The notes under the pieces were generated by a model. That model was not told the DNA's origin. It made no database searches and saw only the letters and a list, made by a program, of their open reading frames with translations. DNA of 64,000 nucleotides from NCBI GenBank assembly GCA_037693485.1, contig CM075352.1:22130001-22194000 (forward strand), written 5' to 3'. This document shows, one piece after another, positions 1 through 14,054 of this stretch. The stretch comes from Kitagawia praeruptora. Its lineage: Eukaryota; Streptophyta; Magnoliopsida; Apiales; Apiaceae. Each line of letters starts with the position of its first letter. Position 1 is the stretch's first letter. The position numbers were made by a program, and so were the translations under genes.

Positions 1-3000
1 TCAGTAATAGCCCCAACTTTAATTGATCTTTAGCATGAATTAAAGCTTTCAATGCAGCCGGAAAAAAAAAATAATCCAATGCATATCTTTACTGCATGGT
101 AACAGATTAGGCTGCCATCTTTACCATACTTAACCCAAACCGCTATATTATTTTCCTAGAAAGAGAAAAGATTGTTTACCATCCCCAAGTCTTTCTTTTT
201 TAGTCTTGGAGGAGCTTCTTCAATAAAACGCTGCATAAAGAAAAGGACGAAGAGACCACAATCATACTCATTTTTTTGCTGTGGAACCTGGGGGTGCAAT
301 GAAATCAGCATTAGAGGCATTATTAGTTAGTTAAGAAAATATCGGGAAACACGAATGACATAACCAAACTAACATCGTGAACCTTAAAAAATAACCATTA
401 TCTAATAACATCAATCACAAGATTTATTAGATAATAATTTTTCACATGTATTAATTTAAATTTTACTAGATAAAAACTCTATAGTAGATTATTTCCTCTT
501 CAAACTTTCAATTTTAAAATTTTAATTTGTTCAAAAACAAGCCAATAACTGATTTAAATTAATACAAGTAAAAAATAATTACTTTTATATCAGTTATAAA
601 GTCTACAAAAATTAAACAATAAATAAATAAATAAATGATATGCCGAGAGAATTTCAAGCTACTGTCAATATATGATTTACACCCTCATAACTGAAAGTGT
701 TTACTACATGCTAGAATTTCCCCCTTATCCACTGTTGACCAACATACAGTCAGCTTGAATAGAAAATCAGTATTTAACTATATAATTGATCAAATGAACT
801 TGCCGCAACCACAGCTCTCTACTTTATAAAGAAAGTATATACTTTCCACAATCCAAAGCAGTAAACAATAAAAGAATGTCCATGCACTTTACACTTTGGA
901 GGCTCAAGAAAGAACTTACAGTAATTATTTGTTTCTCGATTCTACGAGGGAGATTTTTCCAGACGCTATCAGCTAATGGACAAGTTGAAGATGTTTCCTT
1001 CTCTTTTAAGCAAGTCCACTCCTTTTTCAGAAAACTAGAAGCACCAGTTTTTTCAGTGACATAATAAGCTTAATAAGATAGCATTATAGTGAAAAAATGC
1101 AGAGTTTTAGAACTGACTCTCACAGGATAAAATAAACTATTTACATGACCATCATAATCTTGATTTGTTATCCATTTATATATCCTAACAAAACATATAA
1201 AAATGTTTGGGAAATGCGTCATGATAGATAGCTAGCTCCAAAATTTCAAGTAAAACCTTTATAGTTCTTAAAAATATAAAGGTAAACTCAAATAGCTCAT
1301 TAATTTTAAGGTGCAAGTTGAGACAAAAACTCAGTCAAATGTCTACTTTGGAAGTTCATCTTGTAATACATCTAAAAACTCGTGAAGGTAAAAATATCAG
1401 GTTAGAAACTTTAATTTGTCTGGTCTCCACCGTGATAGAATAAGACAGAATAAAAAAGCGTATACAAACACACCAGCAATAATACACATAATCAAAAAGT
1501 TACAAAATATAATCTCCAATTCCAGATCTCCCTTCAAAACTATATTGTAGAGGAAATTGTAGTTATTAAGACTAATGTACTATAATTTTTTTAGCTAAAG
1601 TTACTAATGCACTATTTGTTATACACTAAAGCCTTCTTCTATAGGAAAGACAGGTTAGGATTTATGGTCAAATATTCCCACCACATGTGTTAAGAATGCA
1701 ATTAACATGAAGACGCGAATACAAGACACCTCGGAAGTCGGAACCCTTTAATACGCGAATACGCATCTTATACATATTTAGCCAATGAAGTGCCTCAATA
1801 TTTTTTTTTAATAAAACTAAATTTTATACGGGATTACCGTTGCTAAAAAAAATTATATACCTTTTAATGTTTTCAAGGATTGACCTACTGCTGTGAAGCC
1901 CAAGTGAATCATAATGAAGTAAAATTGGTACAGATTCATCTTCCTTGTCTGGAATACATATTATTACCAAGCTCCAGTGATGACTGCATAATACAAAATA
2001 AAAACGATATAAATGAGCACTTAGTAACTTTTCAACATCATGTTATAGTAATTTATATATGAAGCAAATGCACTGCCAAATTATTCCTTGTATAACAATA
2101 TGTGCTCAAACAAATAACCTGCATAAGGCAAACTGCGAGAACCATATCAAGACACTAGAGGATAATGGCCTCCTATTATTTCCAAACTAAAACATGACAA
2201 TTAGATTCATCATTCAGATATTTGATCTAGTCCTAAGACTTGGTATATATAATAGTATTACTAGCTTCATATAAATCTACAAGAAAAATCAAAGTTTATT
2301 CATTTGCATGTTTCTTTCATTATTTTATTTTAAGTGTAGACTGCAGTATTAAAAGTGGCCTCATAGTAGGTACATGAAATGCAATTCCTGACAACCTACA
2401 TAACACATTACAACTTCTTTGTTAACAAAAAACTAATATTACATCTTATTCATTATCGATATAAATCACAGTTGGAAAAAGTTACAATTTTAGAAAAAAT
2501 TCTTTAATATTAACTAAAGTAAAATGTTTAGTGAATAGACTTAAATTAAAGATTATCTTCTTACTATTTAAAAATAGTTGTTAACAGCAAATGGAAGTCA
2601 GCAGGCGGAGGACATGCTGTCAATTTACCACTGAAATGTTTTATTATGTGAATTCGTTTCCAACATTCATCCAATACATTTTGTCTCTAAGTAGTACAAT
2701 TGTATTTGTATCCATTACAATTACTAGTCATCAAAGAAAAAGGGCAAACCAGTGTATAGGCAAACCTCTATTATTTACATGTAGAATTAGCAGTATACTA
2801 AAAACTGATAAAATATGCATAACGATAAATAAATCAATATTCATGAAGTTCTCAAAGAGATGCAAATCAATATTCATGAAGTTCTCAAGGAGATGCAAAC
2901 CCTTACTTCTCATGTATCGGCAGGAATATGTATGATTTCTCAAATATATTGACATTGACATTGACACCGTTCCACCACCTTCGCAATTTAGAAAACTTAT

Positions 3001-6000
3001 CTTTCATGTCGTTTTTCTACATATCATCAGAGAAGAAAATTAGTATATGCAAAACAAGGACAACCATGCATATAATCATTAATCAGTATGCACTGAAGTT
3101 CATTTTTTTTCTTTTCCATAAGCCTTATAAATGTTAAGGTTAAGACTATAGTTGATTTGGTTAATTGCTGATACTAGTTCCGAACTTAAGTGCCTATATT
3201 AATGTTTCAGCATAAATACCAAAAATTCAGAGGAACAGTCACAAAGTCAGAAACTATTTACTAGGAACAACAGGTAAAAAGAGATACCTTGTCTTGTACA
3301 GCTTCCTTCAGCTTTTCATAGAAGTAAGTGGTGAAAAAATGATAGCGGCGTCTATCGCTATCGCTTGTAATTATCGACAGTTCCAGATATCTACCCAAAA
3401 AATGATACAAAAGTTGCAAAAAAGGACCTTGAAGAAATTATAAGCTTAAACCTAACACAATGCACCATCAGAGAACTTTTGCTCAAATGCATCAAAATTT
3501 CGGCTTAAGATTGTATAGGCCGGTAAAATATTGTATGAAGGTAATCTAGGATAATAAATTTTACAAAATTCTAAATGCAGCATTTAACTTTGTTACCCTG
3601 ACTCTACAGTTTAATCTCTGTACCTGTGTCATACACTCGACCCTCGAACACGGGTATGGAGTATGGACACTCGACCCCTCATTTTAGGCAAAAAAACATG
3701 CAAGACATTTCAAAGTATTGTCGAGTCTGACCCTTGGACACATATCTATTTAGGACACTTTCAGCCAAGTGTGGGTAAGACACGTATCTAATATGGATCC
3801 ACTCATTCACATGCATCCATTGCATACTGACCAAAATATTTGAGAAGTCATATTTATACACTAGTTGGCAGCTTAATTAAGAGTTGAAGGCAAACAGGAA
3901 AACTGGAAAAGAGATGATTGAATCCCATAAAGGCATCCATGATACCAAAATTAGCTTTTTGAATTAATCTACATATATTTATACTGCAACACAACAAACT
4001 GAGACTTAATTGCATGAACCCCAACCAAGTTTAGTAAATACAAAGCACTTGATAGCAAGTCCTTTTACGGATGTTCAACAAATACTAAGCATAAACCCTG
4101 ACTTGGGACAAAAATTTAACAATTATATAGAAAAAAGCACAAATAGCATCAATGGTTGCCCAAAAAATTTAAGCTAGAATCAAAGCACATAGCTTCAAAC
4201 GGGGTGCATTAGACCACATAAGAGTTTTTACCAACAATCACTTTGCCGATGAAAGGGAGAATGATAGAGCAATAACGTGAAGTAGCTAACTAGGAAAAAA
4301 AAAATCGTGAGGGAACTCATAAATGTACGAAGTTCTAACTCCAGTAAACCTTTCACTGCAATGTTTATCGCCATTGATGTTGAGATTGAGTACAATTACA
4401 ATTCCATTGAACCTTCTCCCGGTTGAAATTATTACAAGCATTTACATGGGGAGCTATGAATTGAACATGGCAAATTATTGATAGTATATTTTATATAACA
4501 AATTCACAAGAGTACGTAGCACAAACTGCATATTTATGCAATAAACTCTGGTAAACTATCTAAATCAGCCAAAAAAGCTTTACCGGATATAGAAGTTCAT
4601 TATGGGGGACGACAGATAGGTTTCAGGAGCAAGGCACTGCATGTCCACATAACAAATCTCAACTGATTGTGGATGACGGCTGTGACCACAATAAAGGTTC
4701 AAAAAAGACTGATAAGCAGTGTTTACTTCCAGAGATATTAAAATCCACATACCCAAAGATTTACGCAAACTCAAGTACCTTGACGGAAAGTAAACTTTGC
4801 TTTCCTTCACGCTGAAAAAGCAAGTGCATTAGCAATGATAATAACAAAATTCAGCAGTTTAAATCAGAAACAACTTGAAATACACCAACTTGAAATAATT
4901 ACACAAATTAAGAATAACATGATCACCTTGCATCCATCTTTTCTTCTACATCTACTAAATTTACATGCTGGTGTTCCTCCTCATCCACTAGAATGACTGT
5001 CTGAACCTTCTCCCGCTATGGATGTGCCCATAAAGTATGTGATTAATTATATGAACTAATTACAATGAGATTAGAGCAATTTCCAATCAAAAAGCTTTTT
5101 AATATATATTATGAATCATTTATATGTATACACACACACCCAAACATGTCTCAAATCGTATAAAACTTTTGGTGGATGGAAAAGAGCATATGAAACTTCA
5201 AAGAATGTTAGATGTTGATTTATTAAGTTTTAAACCCCAAAATAAAATTTAATAATAGAAAACTATGTCAAAAGGAAAATTAACTTACATTCCTTGACCT
5301 CAAATTATATGAAGGGTTGACCATTGGAGGATTCTTCCTAAGGAAGGAAAAAAAAGAAAAGGTTTAAATAAGATAAACTCTCATACAGTCATTAACATTC
5401 AACAACTACTATAATAAAGAAATTATTCCAAAAATTTGGTACATTTGATAAGAAGCATTCTAAAGATAAAACAGTAAATGATATAACAAATTTCTTATTT
5501 AGAAATAGAAGTACCCTTCAGCAAGTTTCCATCAATCACACACACTACCAGATTCAAGGAAAGTAAAAAGAGTTTCACTAATAGAAATAAAAGAAGTCTC
5601 TTCAAATCACGTTAGCACCTTGAATATACACAAAAATATATACACATAGTATGTTCATAATTGTTATACACAAAGCCACCAAAGTGCAAAGACATCCAGA
5701 AGCTGAGGAGCATAAGCTCAATGCGCAAACCCGAAGAAGCATACAATACATACATAAAAACTCTATATACACATCTACGTATAGATGTTAAAACACAATA
5801 AATTCGAGCAACAATAAAAACTTTATATTAAAAAACAAGGCACATTCAGTTGACGTATCAACAAGAGTCGAGATACAACCGGTGTTCATGATAACAAAAA
5901 AGATGGAACAAATTATTGCACTAGAGACTGTAGCGTGTTAATTCTTTATAAAAAATTAATCTTCTTTACAATCAAGGTTCACAAAATCTCCATCAAGATT

Positions 6001-9000
6001 CTCATCAGGATCCACAACATGCTCAAACCCTAACATAAAATAGAAAAAAGACTGGCCTGAATCCCCTATTGATGTGTGTGGTCGCCGCTAATAGATCTGT
6101 ATCTGTCTCTTTTTCTTCCTTTTTTATCTCAATTTGCTCCGTGTTAATCTCGAATTTTCTCTTTTTGTTGTTCATTTCAATCCTTTTCTTTCTTTCTCTC
6201 TACAATTTCTTCCTTGTGCCAGTTGGCTTTTATTTGGGCAACCCGAATTTGGGCCTCCGGACTTCTAGATCTGATTTTATTTGACTCACCAGATAATATT
6301 TTTATTTTCTATTTATTTACAGAATCTTCCAATTTTCAACAATGTGCAATTATGTGCAGCACAGCGCTTTAACTGTTTAATGCATATCATCCTCGCTGCA
6401 ATGCAATTAACAACTATATATGTTCAATTGTTCACAAAAAAATACAAAACAGTACTCCCTCCGTCCCACTCATTTCTATACAGTTTTTTTCCACTGCTTG
6501 GCACGCATTTTAAGGCTCTTATAAAGTATAGTTCCATAACTTATTTTAAAATTATTTTTTTTGAATAAAAGTTTACACATTAAATTTTAATTCAGAAGGA
6601 AAAAAAATTAAAAATAAATTAAGGAACTATACTTTTTAGGAGCCTTAAAATGCGTGTCACGCCCCTGCCCCCCAATGTATACAATCAAGGGGGACAGAGG
6701 GAGTACCATTTTAGAACTAAAAATCATTTGAGAAAGGAAAAGGAGAAAACATTTAGTTGCCTTTACACCTTGTACGCTTCTTAATAATAGCTAGCAATCG
6801 ACAGTGCCACATTACAAAGAATCATGAAGTTCATGTGAAACTTTTGTATGTTAATTACATGGAGATAACTAAGCAAAATAAAGAAAAGAAAGCAGACCTT
6901 GAGGAAAAACATGATGGAGCCTCTTCCTGGTCAGAAGAACCGGGAGAAGAATGTATATCAACATTAGAGACATTTAGTTTTTCAACATCACCCGAAAGAA
7001 ATCTAGAGCTTTGGAGAGCTGTTTGTCGTGAACTCAGCCTACTCTTACACTTCTCCATTGACGAAACGAGACCATTAGATCTTGCTTTCCAGCGATCACA
7101 GCAACCCGAGGCATTTAGTTGGTTTCCAGAAGCATCAGTTGTCTTATCTACTTGCTAGGGTAGTATATACAATAGTGTTATAACAAAGATACTTACAAGT
7201 TTTAACTTCTATGATGGTACAAATTTAAGATAAACAGAAATTATACTAGTTTAATGAATAAACATGTGATCCATACATTTTCTTCAAACTTTTGACAAAA
7301 AAGTGGCCCAAATTGTGATTGAGGCGAAGATGATTGATGAGTCACTTGCTTGAAGCCAATTAATGTCCCTACGAAACACACTTAGGTGTTAAGTAGACTC
7401 TATAACACGCATTGCTGCTATAAACAACAGATGACACATAATTTTTATAGAAAGCATTCTTGAATTTGTTTGGGTTGGATTGTTGGAAGATATGTTTCGG
7501 TACAAGAGGAAAGGTGAAATCATAAAAAACCAAAACAAACGTTCATCTGTTAACAGCTCCCGGTAGCTATAGGCTATAGCAATATCACTAACTGCTAAAT
7601 TGAGAGCCTTAGAATTTCTAAAGTACCTATCAACAAGATAGTAAACATCTATCATTAAGTAGTAAACTTATAGGAAATACATTTTTAAATTCTTCAAGTA
7701 CTGTTGACTTACTGAAGCTAGTTCCATGCCTTTCTGTAGTAGAAAAGTTCTAAAAGAAACAAGATATGACATGCCTTCTTTTCTTGAAGATAAGGCAGAT
7801 TTCTGGCAACAAAGACCTATGTGGTCAAAACACCAGCATCACAGAATTAAAAATGAGCTATTTAAGAGCTGACAATCTTCGAAAAGTTTCAACTTCAAAA
7901 GGAAGTCCAACATAAAGCATCAAAAATATTTATGAAGATTTCATAAGGTTTAAAATAAGAAGAGATTTGAGGTATGTTAATAGAATCTTCAGTGTAAACT
8001 GTAAAGTGCATATATTAAGGAGGTTGGCTGAACAAAAATCTGATTTTGTTTCTCTAATCCTACTATATATTAAATTTATCAGAGAAAGTCCCTTACACGC
8101 AAGCTTAATAATAGGTGAAGCTCAGTAGTTAAAGTAGTTCGTTACTCAATTTTTAAGTGCATACCTTTGGATAGAGGACCTGATGGTACATAAGCCATCT
8201 GTATCCTGTGTAAGTGATTTGAATGTGACCGCTAATATGAAAGTAAATTGCCAAGCAATTTTACACTCACTCTGATCACTCTCTACATTATACCATATAT
8301 CTCTGATACTTAACTTACAATTCGAGTTTTCTCCTAATTTCTCTAAAACAAACATTGTCTCCATATCCAAAAATGTGGTATCATGGCCTTTAATCCAGCT
8401 ATATTGGAAGAGATATATATTTTAAGATCAGTGTGGAAGACCAAGTAGAGGCTACTTCATACAACGTTGGAGGCATATTAGCTCATTACTGATACAGGGA
8501 GATGCAGTTGACTCATAAACCCACTGACCATTGCCTTAACAGTGTTAGATACCGGAAGCATAAGTTTGTTTCAAAATTATCAAAGTTTAGAGCTAACCAG
8601 TGGCTGGCTCACATTTGGCTCCAGTATCTAAGGCTGCACTAGAGTAAAATTTTGGGGATAGAAGTTAGCCATTGGAAGTACAATTGAAAACTAATAGTAT
8701 TGGCCAGGCACTGCTCACTGGTTGCTCAAGTATTCAAGTTTGTTGTATTTCAGCATACAAATCATGACAAGGGCATCATCCATGAAATTTCAGAATCTGA
8801 ATCTGACCAAGTTGGTGCCTTGAAAATAAGACAACACAGAAACTAGAAGAAACAGAATAAATAAAAAAAGCATATAGAGAAAAATTCCAGCAATGCTATA
8901 CAGAGTTAACTAAAGCAACCAAAGAATAAGATAGCTATCTAATTTTGCTACAACTTATTCCTAAAAGCTGGAAACTGAAAATGTACCTATATAAGACTTA

Positions 9001-12000
9001 ATGGGTGTTTGGGGTATCTTAAAAAATGTAGCTTATGACTTATAAGCACTTATGTCATATAAGTGATAAGTAGAGCATAACTTATAAGTCAGTAAAGTGT
9101 TTGGTAAATCAGAACTTATAATCAGTAAACTGTTTGGGTAAATCAGAACTTATAAGTTAACTTTTTTCTATAATTTTCAAAATATTTGTTTTTTATATTT
9201 AACAATGGATGTCAATGAATAGATCTCGATGAGTAGAGAAATTTGAGATATACATATCAATTTTCTAATGAATGGATCGAGAGATATATGATTTTGAAGA
9301 TTTGAAGGATATTATATATTGCGTATATCGAGAAATAAGTTATAAGCATAAGTTGAATGTTAGGATTTCCTAACATTCAACTTATGGGATTATAAGTTAT
9401 AAGTTGAGCCAAAACTTATTTTGGCAAACACCCCCCATAAGTGCTTATGGCCTTATAAGGCATAAGTTAACAGTAAAACGGGTTCCCAAACAGGCCCTTA
9501 GTTGACCACTTATCCATCTAACTTTTTTCCAATTAATTTCACCAATCCCTCTTGATTCAAAGTTGTAAAATTTGTTTGTCCATCACTGTACTTCACATCA
9601 TCACCATTAAGTTGGAGCACTGCTCTCTACAAATATTTTACAGGTGCACTTTTCACGAACTTCACATGTTGATGCAGTTCTTACCAACTTAAAGTGGAGC
9701 ACCTCTTCAAAATCAAAATAGTTCTTCGACATCGACATGCGTGTAACCAACACTTTCTTTAGTCTTATTTTTGCAATTGCACACGTCCAAACTTTTTGCA
9801 TTTGAAACTTTTAGTTTTCCCTCATGCCAACGAAATCATTTTACTCATGAACATGCTTTTTGCATGACAACGCTGAAAACTTTTCATTTTTCCATTTAAA
9901 ATTTTGGCCTATAATGCTCCTTCCATTTCTCATTGCTCTTATTTGTTCTTGAGCTCGCAAAGAATCGATGAGCGCATAAAGCTAATTCACACATATCTTT
10001 TGAACCTTAGATAAATAAAAGTGTCGCTTCATACTTAAAAAACTCACAACGATTTCTCTGCATACAGCTTTGCTATCGGGTAAATCTTCATACAAAAGCC
10101 GGATTTTGTCTACCATGGCCATCAATTTGTCATAAATTTCATGTATCGTGTCTTTTTCTTTTTACTTCCATGGATAGAGTCTCAAAATTCCTTTTGCAAT
10201 GCATCCTCCTTGTTCTTTAGTTGCCTTTTTAAAAGAAGTTTAGTTTATTCCAAGCCTATTCTCCTCTTTCACAAGTCAATGTTCTTTTGAACATCTATTC
10301 TGACACAGCAGCATGCATAATAAAAAAAGCACTTGAAACCTTTGTTCATTCATCTTCGTCAGAATCTTATTTGATTCAGTGGTGTATTGTTTCTAAGAGC
10401 ATGTACCTCCCTTTAAGATTCAACCCACTTCCACTAACATGAACCTCTTGAATGGTCTTTCATTTTGACAACCCAAACTTGGTAATTTTCGTCATAAAAA
10501 ATTGGAGGAGAAAGAATTGATGTGTGCTTAAAAGTTATGGCTATTTTTTTCACAAACCCCTCAAGATCATTGAAGCTCTTATAGCATTTACTGGTGTTTG
10601 TGAATTGAAAAGAAGACAAAATAAGGAAACTAGGAGTAGAAGAGTTTATAAAAACTACACACACATATATATATATATAGGGGTTGATTCAAATGAGAAC
10701 CATTATCTAAAAGAGAACCGGAGAACCACTGGATCCTACTGTAGAACATATTTTGTTTCGTAATAAAAATATACTGCTATTGAATTTCAAAATTATGCAC
10801 ATGAAATTAAAATTTCTACAATTGAACTTAATTCTTTTTCAAAATTTTGCATATGACATTAAAAGTTCTACAACTGAACTTGCTTTTTCTACAAAGTTCT
10901 ACGACTGAACTTACTTTTTTCAACAAATATTCTATTGCTGAACTTAAAGTTCCACTGTTGAACTTAAAGTTCCGCTGCTGAACTTATTAGAGTTCTCTGG
11001 TTCTCATTTTAGGGTGGTTCTCCATAGATCGTGACCTATAAATCCCATCAATGCTCTTTATGAAATATTAGATTCAATTTATTTTTAGATTTTTTTTATT
11101 TGCGTATAGAGCTAAATAAAATAACTGAAGGATATGATAACAATCCTAAAAACTAAAAATTGAAAATAAAATTAAATAACACGTTGTTGGCCACTTATCC
11201 ATCTAACAACTTCTAATAAATTTCAATACACAACTCAACAGGGATGTAGTTACTGACTCGGGAAATTGCAAGCATTGGGTTCTGACAATAATCTTATCTT
11301 GGGTTCTCTTAAAAGTGGAAGGAACGGAATGGAATGAAACGAGTTGGCTTAGGCCATTCCCTCACCAAAAAATTCTAACCACTCGCAACTACTTTTAATT
11401 TGAAAAAAAAAATCTTAATTTCTAGATAAAAGGAAGGTTTCAATCTACCAGATCTAACGCCATTGGCATGTAAAAACCCGAACTGCTTGACTCTTCCTAT
11501 TAAAATTAACCTGATTCCTTCAATCCAAAAAAGAAATTAGTCATCATGAAACAGATTGGTATTTGGCTAGGGCTTTGATAGCTAGTCATAGTCTAGTTAT
11601 AATTTTATTCACAAACTGAACCAATTTGTTTACATTTACGCATAATTTGCTCTCTTTTTTTTTTTTTTGCGACATCCCATTTCACAAAGGTTACACTAGC
11701 GGTCACTCTTCTTATTTACAAATGAAGCTCATTCATTATTTTACTTAAAAACCGATCAAAATCTTGACTAGAAAATATACATCAAAGATTTATTCATCCT
11801 CACCTTCTCCATCCTTCTTTACAACTCTAATTTTCAATCTGCCTTGATCCATACCACCCAACCAAAAATGGACAATGTTCTCTTTTTTCCTCAACTTTGT
11901 TACATGAATTGGAAATAATCATACCCTCATACCTACCAGTAAGCCTAACCTCTTATCACCATAAGCTTGACTTTGAAAAGAATAAGACATTGTACCCAAT

Positions 12001-13519
12001 GTTTTCAGATTTCTCAAGTCTGATTTTACACTCACGTACCTATGTCCAAGTAAACATAACATAGTGAATAATATTTTAATTTTATCTAGCGATCTCACCC
12101 TATCTTATTTTAGTTGATTAAAGGTTATCACTGCAATGCAATTCATGTCAATGAAATAGAGATTAAAGATGAAAAGAAGACCAAATATGAGAAGAGATGC
12201 TAAAGCACACAACATTAGATCTTAGCAAATAATGAAATGAGAAAAATAATATGGCAGTTATACTTTAGAGGGTGGATCATTTTGATTGCCTCAACAAAAC
12301 GTGTTAATCTTAGTAAAAATTAAGTGCTTCAAACCAAAGAGCCTTATATTACTATTTGACTACCTTTTATACTTGAGCTTTGAGATTGTATCAGTGTCTC
12401 TCCTGCTCCGCTAGTATCCTTCCAAACAAATTTCACAAATTAGAGAAAGTACATGGAGAAAATATGTTCCATCAAAAATCAAAGAATCCCACTCCACATC
12501 AACCAAAAATGCAAATATGCTTCTAGATTAACCAACAATAACCTTGGAACACGGACACCGACACCAAAAATTATCTGCCTCTTGTAGCAAGTATTACCCA
12601 TTTCTAACTATTTACATTGTATAACTCATCATTCACATACTTTAATACATTGATCAAACACCAAAAACTCTGTCGGTGTAAGCTCAATGACTACTACTTT
12701 CTCCCTCACCCCAAAAAAAATACAAATCATTTAGATCAAAGACCTTAAAATAACTGCACAGCGCATGTTTTAGTTTGCCAAAAACCCTGATACGAAGTCC
12801 AAAATAAAAGAAAAATTATCATTTACTTAACAAACATAAAAACACTAGTAAAAAAATAACATCCGATTTTCATCACATTAAGCTTCAAAATTAACCTAGT
12901 ATTACATTACACCCAACTAATCACTTAATGATAGATACCGTTAATATAATATATGATCGAAAGTCAGTCGGTAACTTAACATGGCATGAGAGCTCAAATT
13001 ATGAAAGCGATTCCACCAATTTTTCCCAACTACTTAATTCCAACACCATAGTTTATATTGCCTTAAAATTAAACGAGTTTAAAGTGATCCGCTCTTCAAC
13101 CCAAAGTGGACTTTCCAATAATGTTAACATAATATATGATCCAATTAAACCCTAACAATACAAGCAATAGCAACTCAACAAATAAATCACACACACAAAC
13201 ATATATCGAAAAGGTTAAAAACCTCAACTATCCGGCGATGTCGTTCCCGTCTCTCCTTTTCGAGCTGAAGACTAGAAATCTTCTCCTTGAGCTTTCGCCC
13301 TCCATCAGGCAATTTACTGGCCATAGTTTCGAAAGTTTTGCAATTCCGCTTAATCGCTTCTTCGAGTTGTGAATCGTTCATTTGTTTCACATCATCTCCA
13401 CAGAAGCCGGTGATAGTCACCACCAACGACGGTGGCTCGTCGTCGTCGAGGTTATCAACCAGTTTGTTCAATTCGAGATCACACAGCTTTTTCATCTTCT
13501 TGTTGCTCTCCTGTTCCAT
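1..13519 (-). CDS. ULP1D: SUMO-specific cysteine protease, ULP1C/ULP1D (OTS1/OTS2) type; 3' end beyond the left edge
   Basis: ULP1/C48-family protease expected to mature SUMO and remove it from nuclear proteins. Exon 1 is 13223-13519; its LPDGGRKLKEKI stretch matches the conserved N-terminal segment of plant OTS proteases. A run of phase-compatible exons follows: 7277-7348, 6898-7154, 5289-5337, 4927-5015, 4779-4811, 4584-4679, 3288-3390, 2907-2995, 1861-1983, 920-1034 and 180-287. They encode the acidic linker (VILVDEEE), VYFPS, LSSPIMNFYIRYLE, KLRRWWNGV, the catalytic His in HHWSLVI, the Asp in HYDSLG, DSVWKNLPRRI, and the oxyanion Gln plus nucleophile in PQQKNEYDCG. All catalytic residues are present. 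A possible small exon at 12364-12410 and any exons between it and 7348 are unresolved, because the phase does not close. The terminal exon is outside the window or not recognised. The introns hold several MITEs. Assignment to ULP1D rather than ULP1C is by resemblance from memory. Confidence 0.88.
2941..2960 (-). repeat. in-frame hexanucleotide expansion inside the ULP catalytic domain
   Basis: Three TGTCAA-type units on the minus strand encode GVNVNVNIF just after the conserved RRWW motif. Arabidopsis OTS1, recalled from memory, has a shorter WWKGIDLF here, so about four residues appear to be inserted. The frame stays open. Confidence 0.6.
6455..6703. mobile_element. Stowaway-type MITE (Tc1/mariner)
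   Basis: The 249-bp element has terminal repeats CTCCCTCCGTCCC on the left and GGGACAGAGGGAG on the right, flanked by TA on both sides (6453-6454 and 6704-6705). The interior is AT-rich and foldback-like, pairing AAGGCTCTTATAAAGTATAGT with its near-complement. It lies in a ULP intron and has no coding capacity. Confidence 0.85.
9001..9497. mobile_element. Tourist-like (PIF/Harbinger) or hAT-like MITE
   Basis: About 0.5 kb bounded by GGGTGTTTGGGG on the left and CCCAAACAGGCCC on the right, with TTA on both sides (8998-9000 and 9498-9500). The interior is dense in 'cttataagtcata'-type repeats that can pair with each other. It lies in a ULP intron. The exact ends and the superfamily are uncertain. 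Confidence 0.6.
10678..11040. mobile_element. unclassified MITE, copy 1 of a pair
   Basis: The segment begins 'taggggttgattcaaatgag' and ends in 'ccatagatcgtgacctata', flanked by TA repeats. A near-identical copy lies at 24590-24936. Ends show weak inverted similarity (TATAGG...GAGAACCA). The interior holds several diverged 'aagttctac.gctgaactt' units. It lies in a ULP intron and has no ORF of note. Confidence 0.7.
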
Positions 13520-14054
13520 ACATACATATGAGAGTGTATGTATGTATGTGTGGAAGGATGCGATGGGGAGGTTGGTTTGGGGGTTTGTCAGCTCAGATGG
13601 TGTGTGTAGAGTAATTGATTTTTATTTTGGCTGCTCTTTGTGCTCATTAATTAGGGAAGCAACAGTGCTGTTTCTTTATTGCAAGATTTTCGAAAACGTT
13701 CCCAAAATCTTTATCGAATAAAAAGCATGTCTAGGAGATTCGTAAATGTAAGTGGAAGTAAATGAAAGAAAAATAAAAAATTTTAATAACTATCAAAATA
13801 AAAATGTTAAAAAAAAAAAAACTATCAAAATAAAAAAATAGTACAACAAAATTTAAAAAATTTAAAGAATTTAGTATAAAATAGTACTTGTGTTTCCCTA
13901 AAATACTAAGTACCTCTAATATTCCTTACTTTTGGGAATCATTAGCTATCCCTAATTTGATTTTTATCAATAAAAAAATTTATTTCCATCCATTTTTCAA
14001 TATTTGTTCATATCTCATTCTCTAATTGATTTCAAATTTATTATTATAATAATA
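13520..14054. other. ULP upstream spacer
   Basis: AT-rich region directly upstream of the ULP start codon, expected to contain its 5' UTR and promoter. A short TATG-repeat tract (about 13523-13545) lies just 5' of the ATG. I see no other gene. The plus-strand ORFs across 13287-13721 are antisense shadows of ULP exon 1. Confidence 0.5.

Noticed and set aside
60..130. Last ULP exon near the left edge
   Set aside because: A possible open stretch exists on the minus strand, but neither phase nor sequence matches the expected end of the protease convincingly.
6757..7158. Plus-strand ORF of 133 codons
   Set aside because: It is antisense to a ULP exon at 6898-7154 with correct splice sites and phase, and has no recognisable domain.
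12364..12410. Small second exon of the ULP gene
   Set aside because: Splice sites and frame are plausible, but its phase does not join to the next recognised exon at 7348, so it was not included as established.
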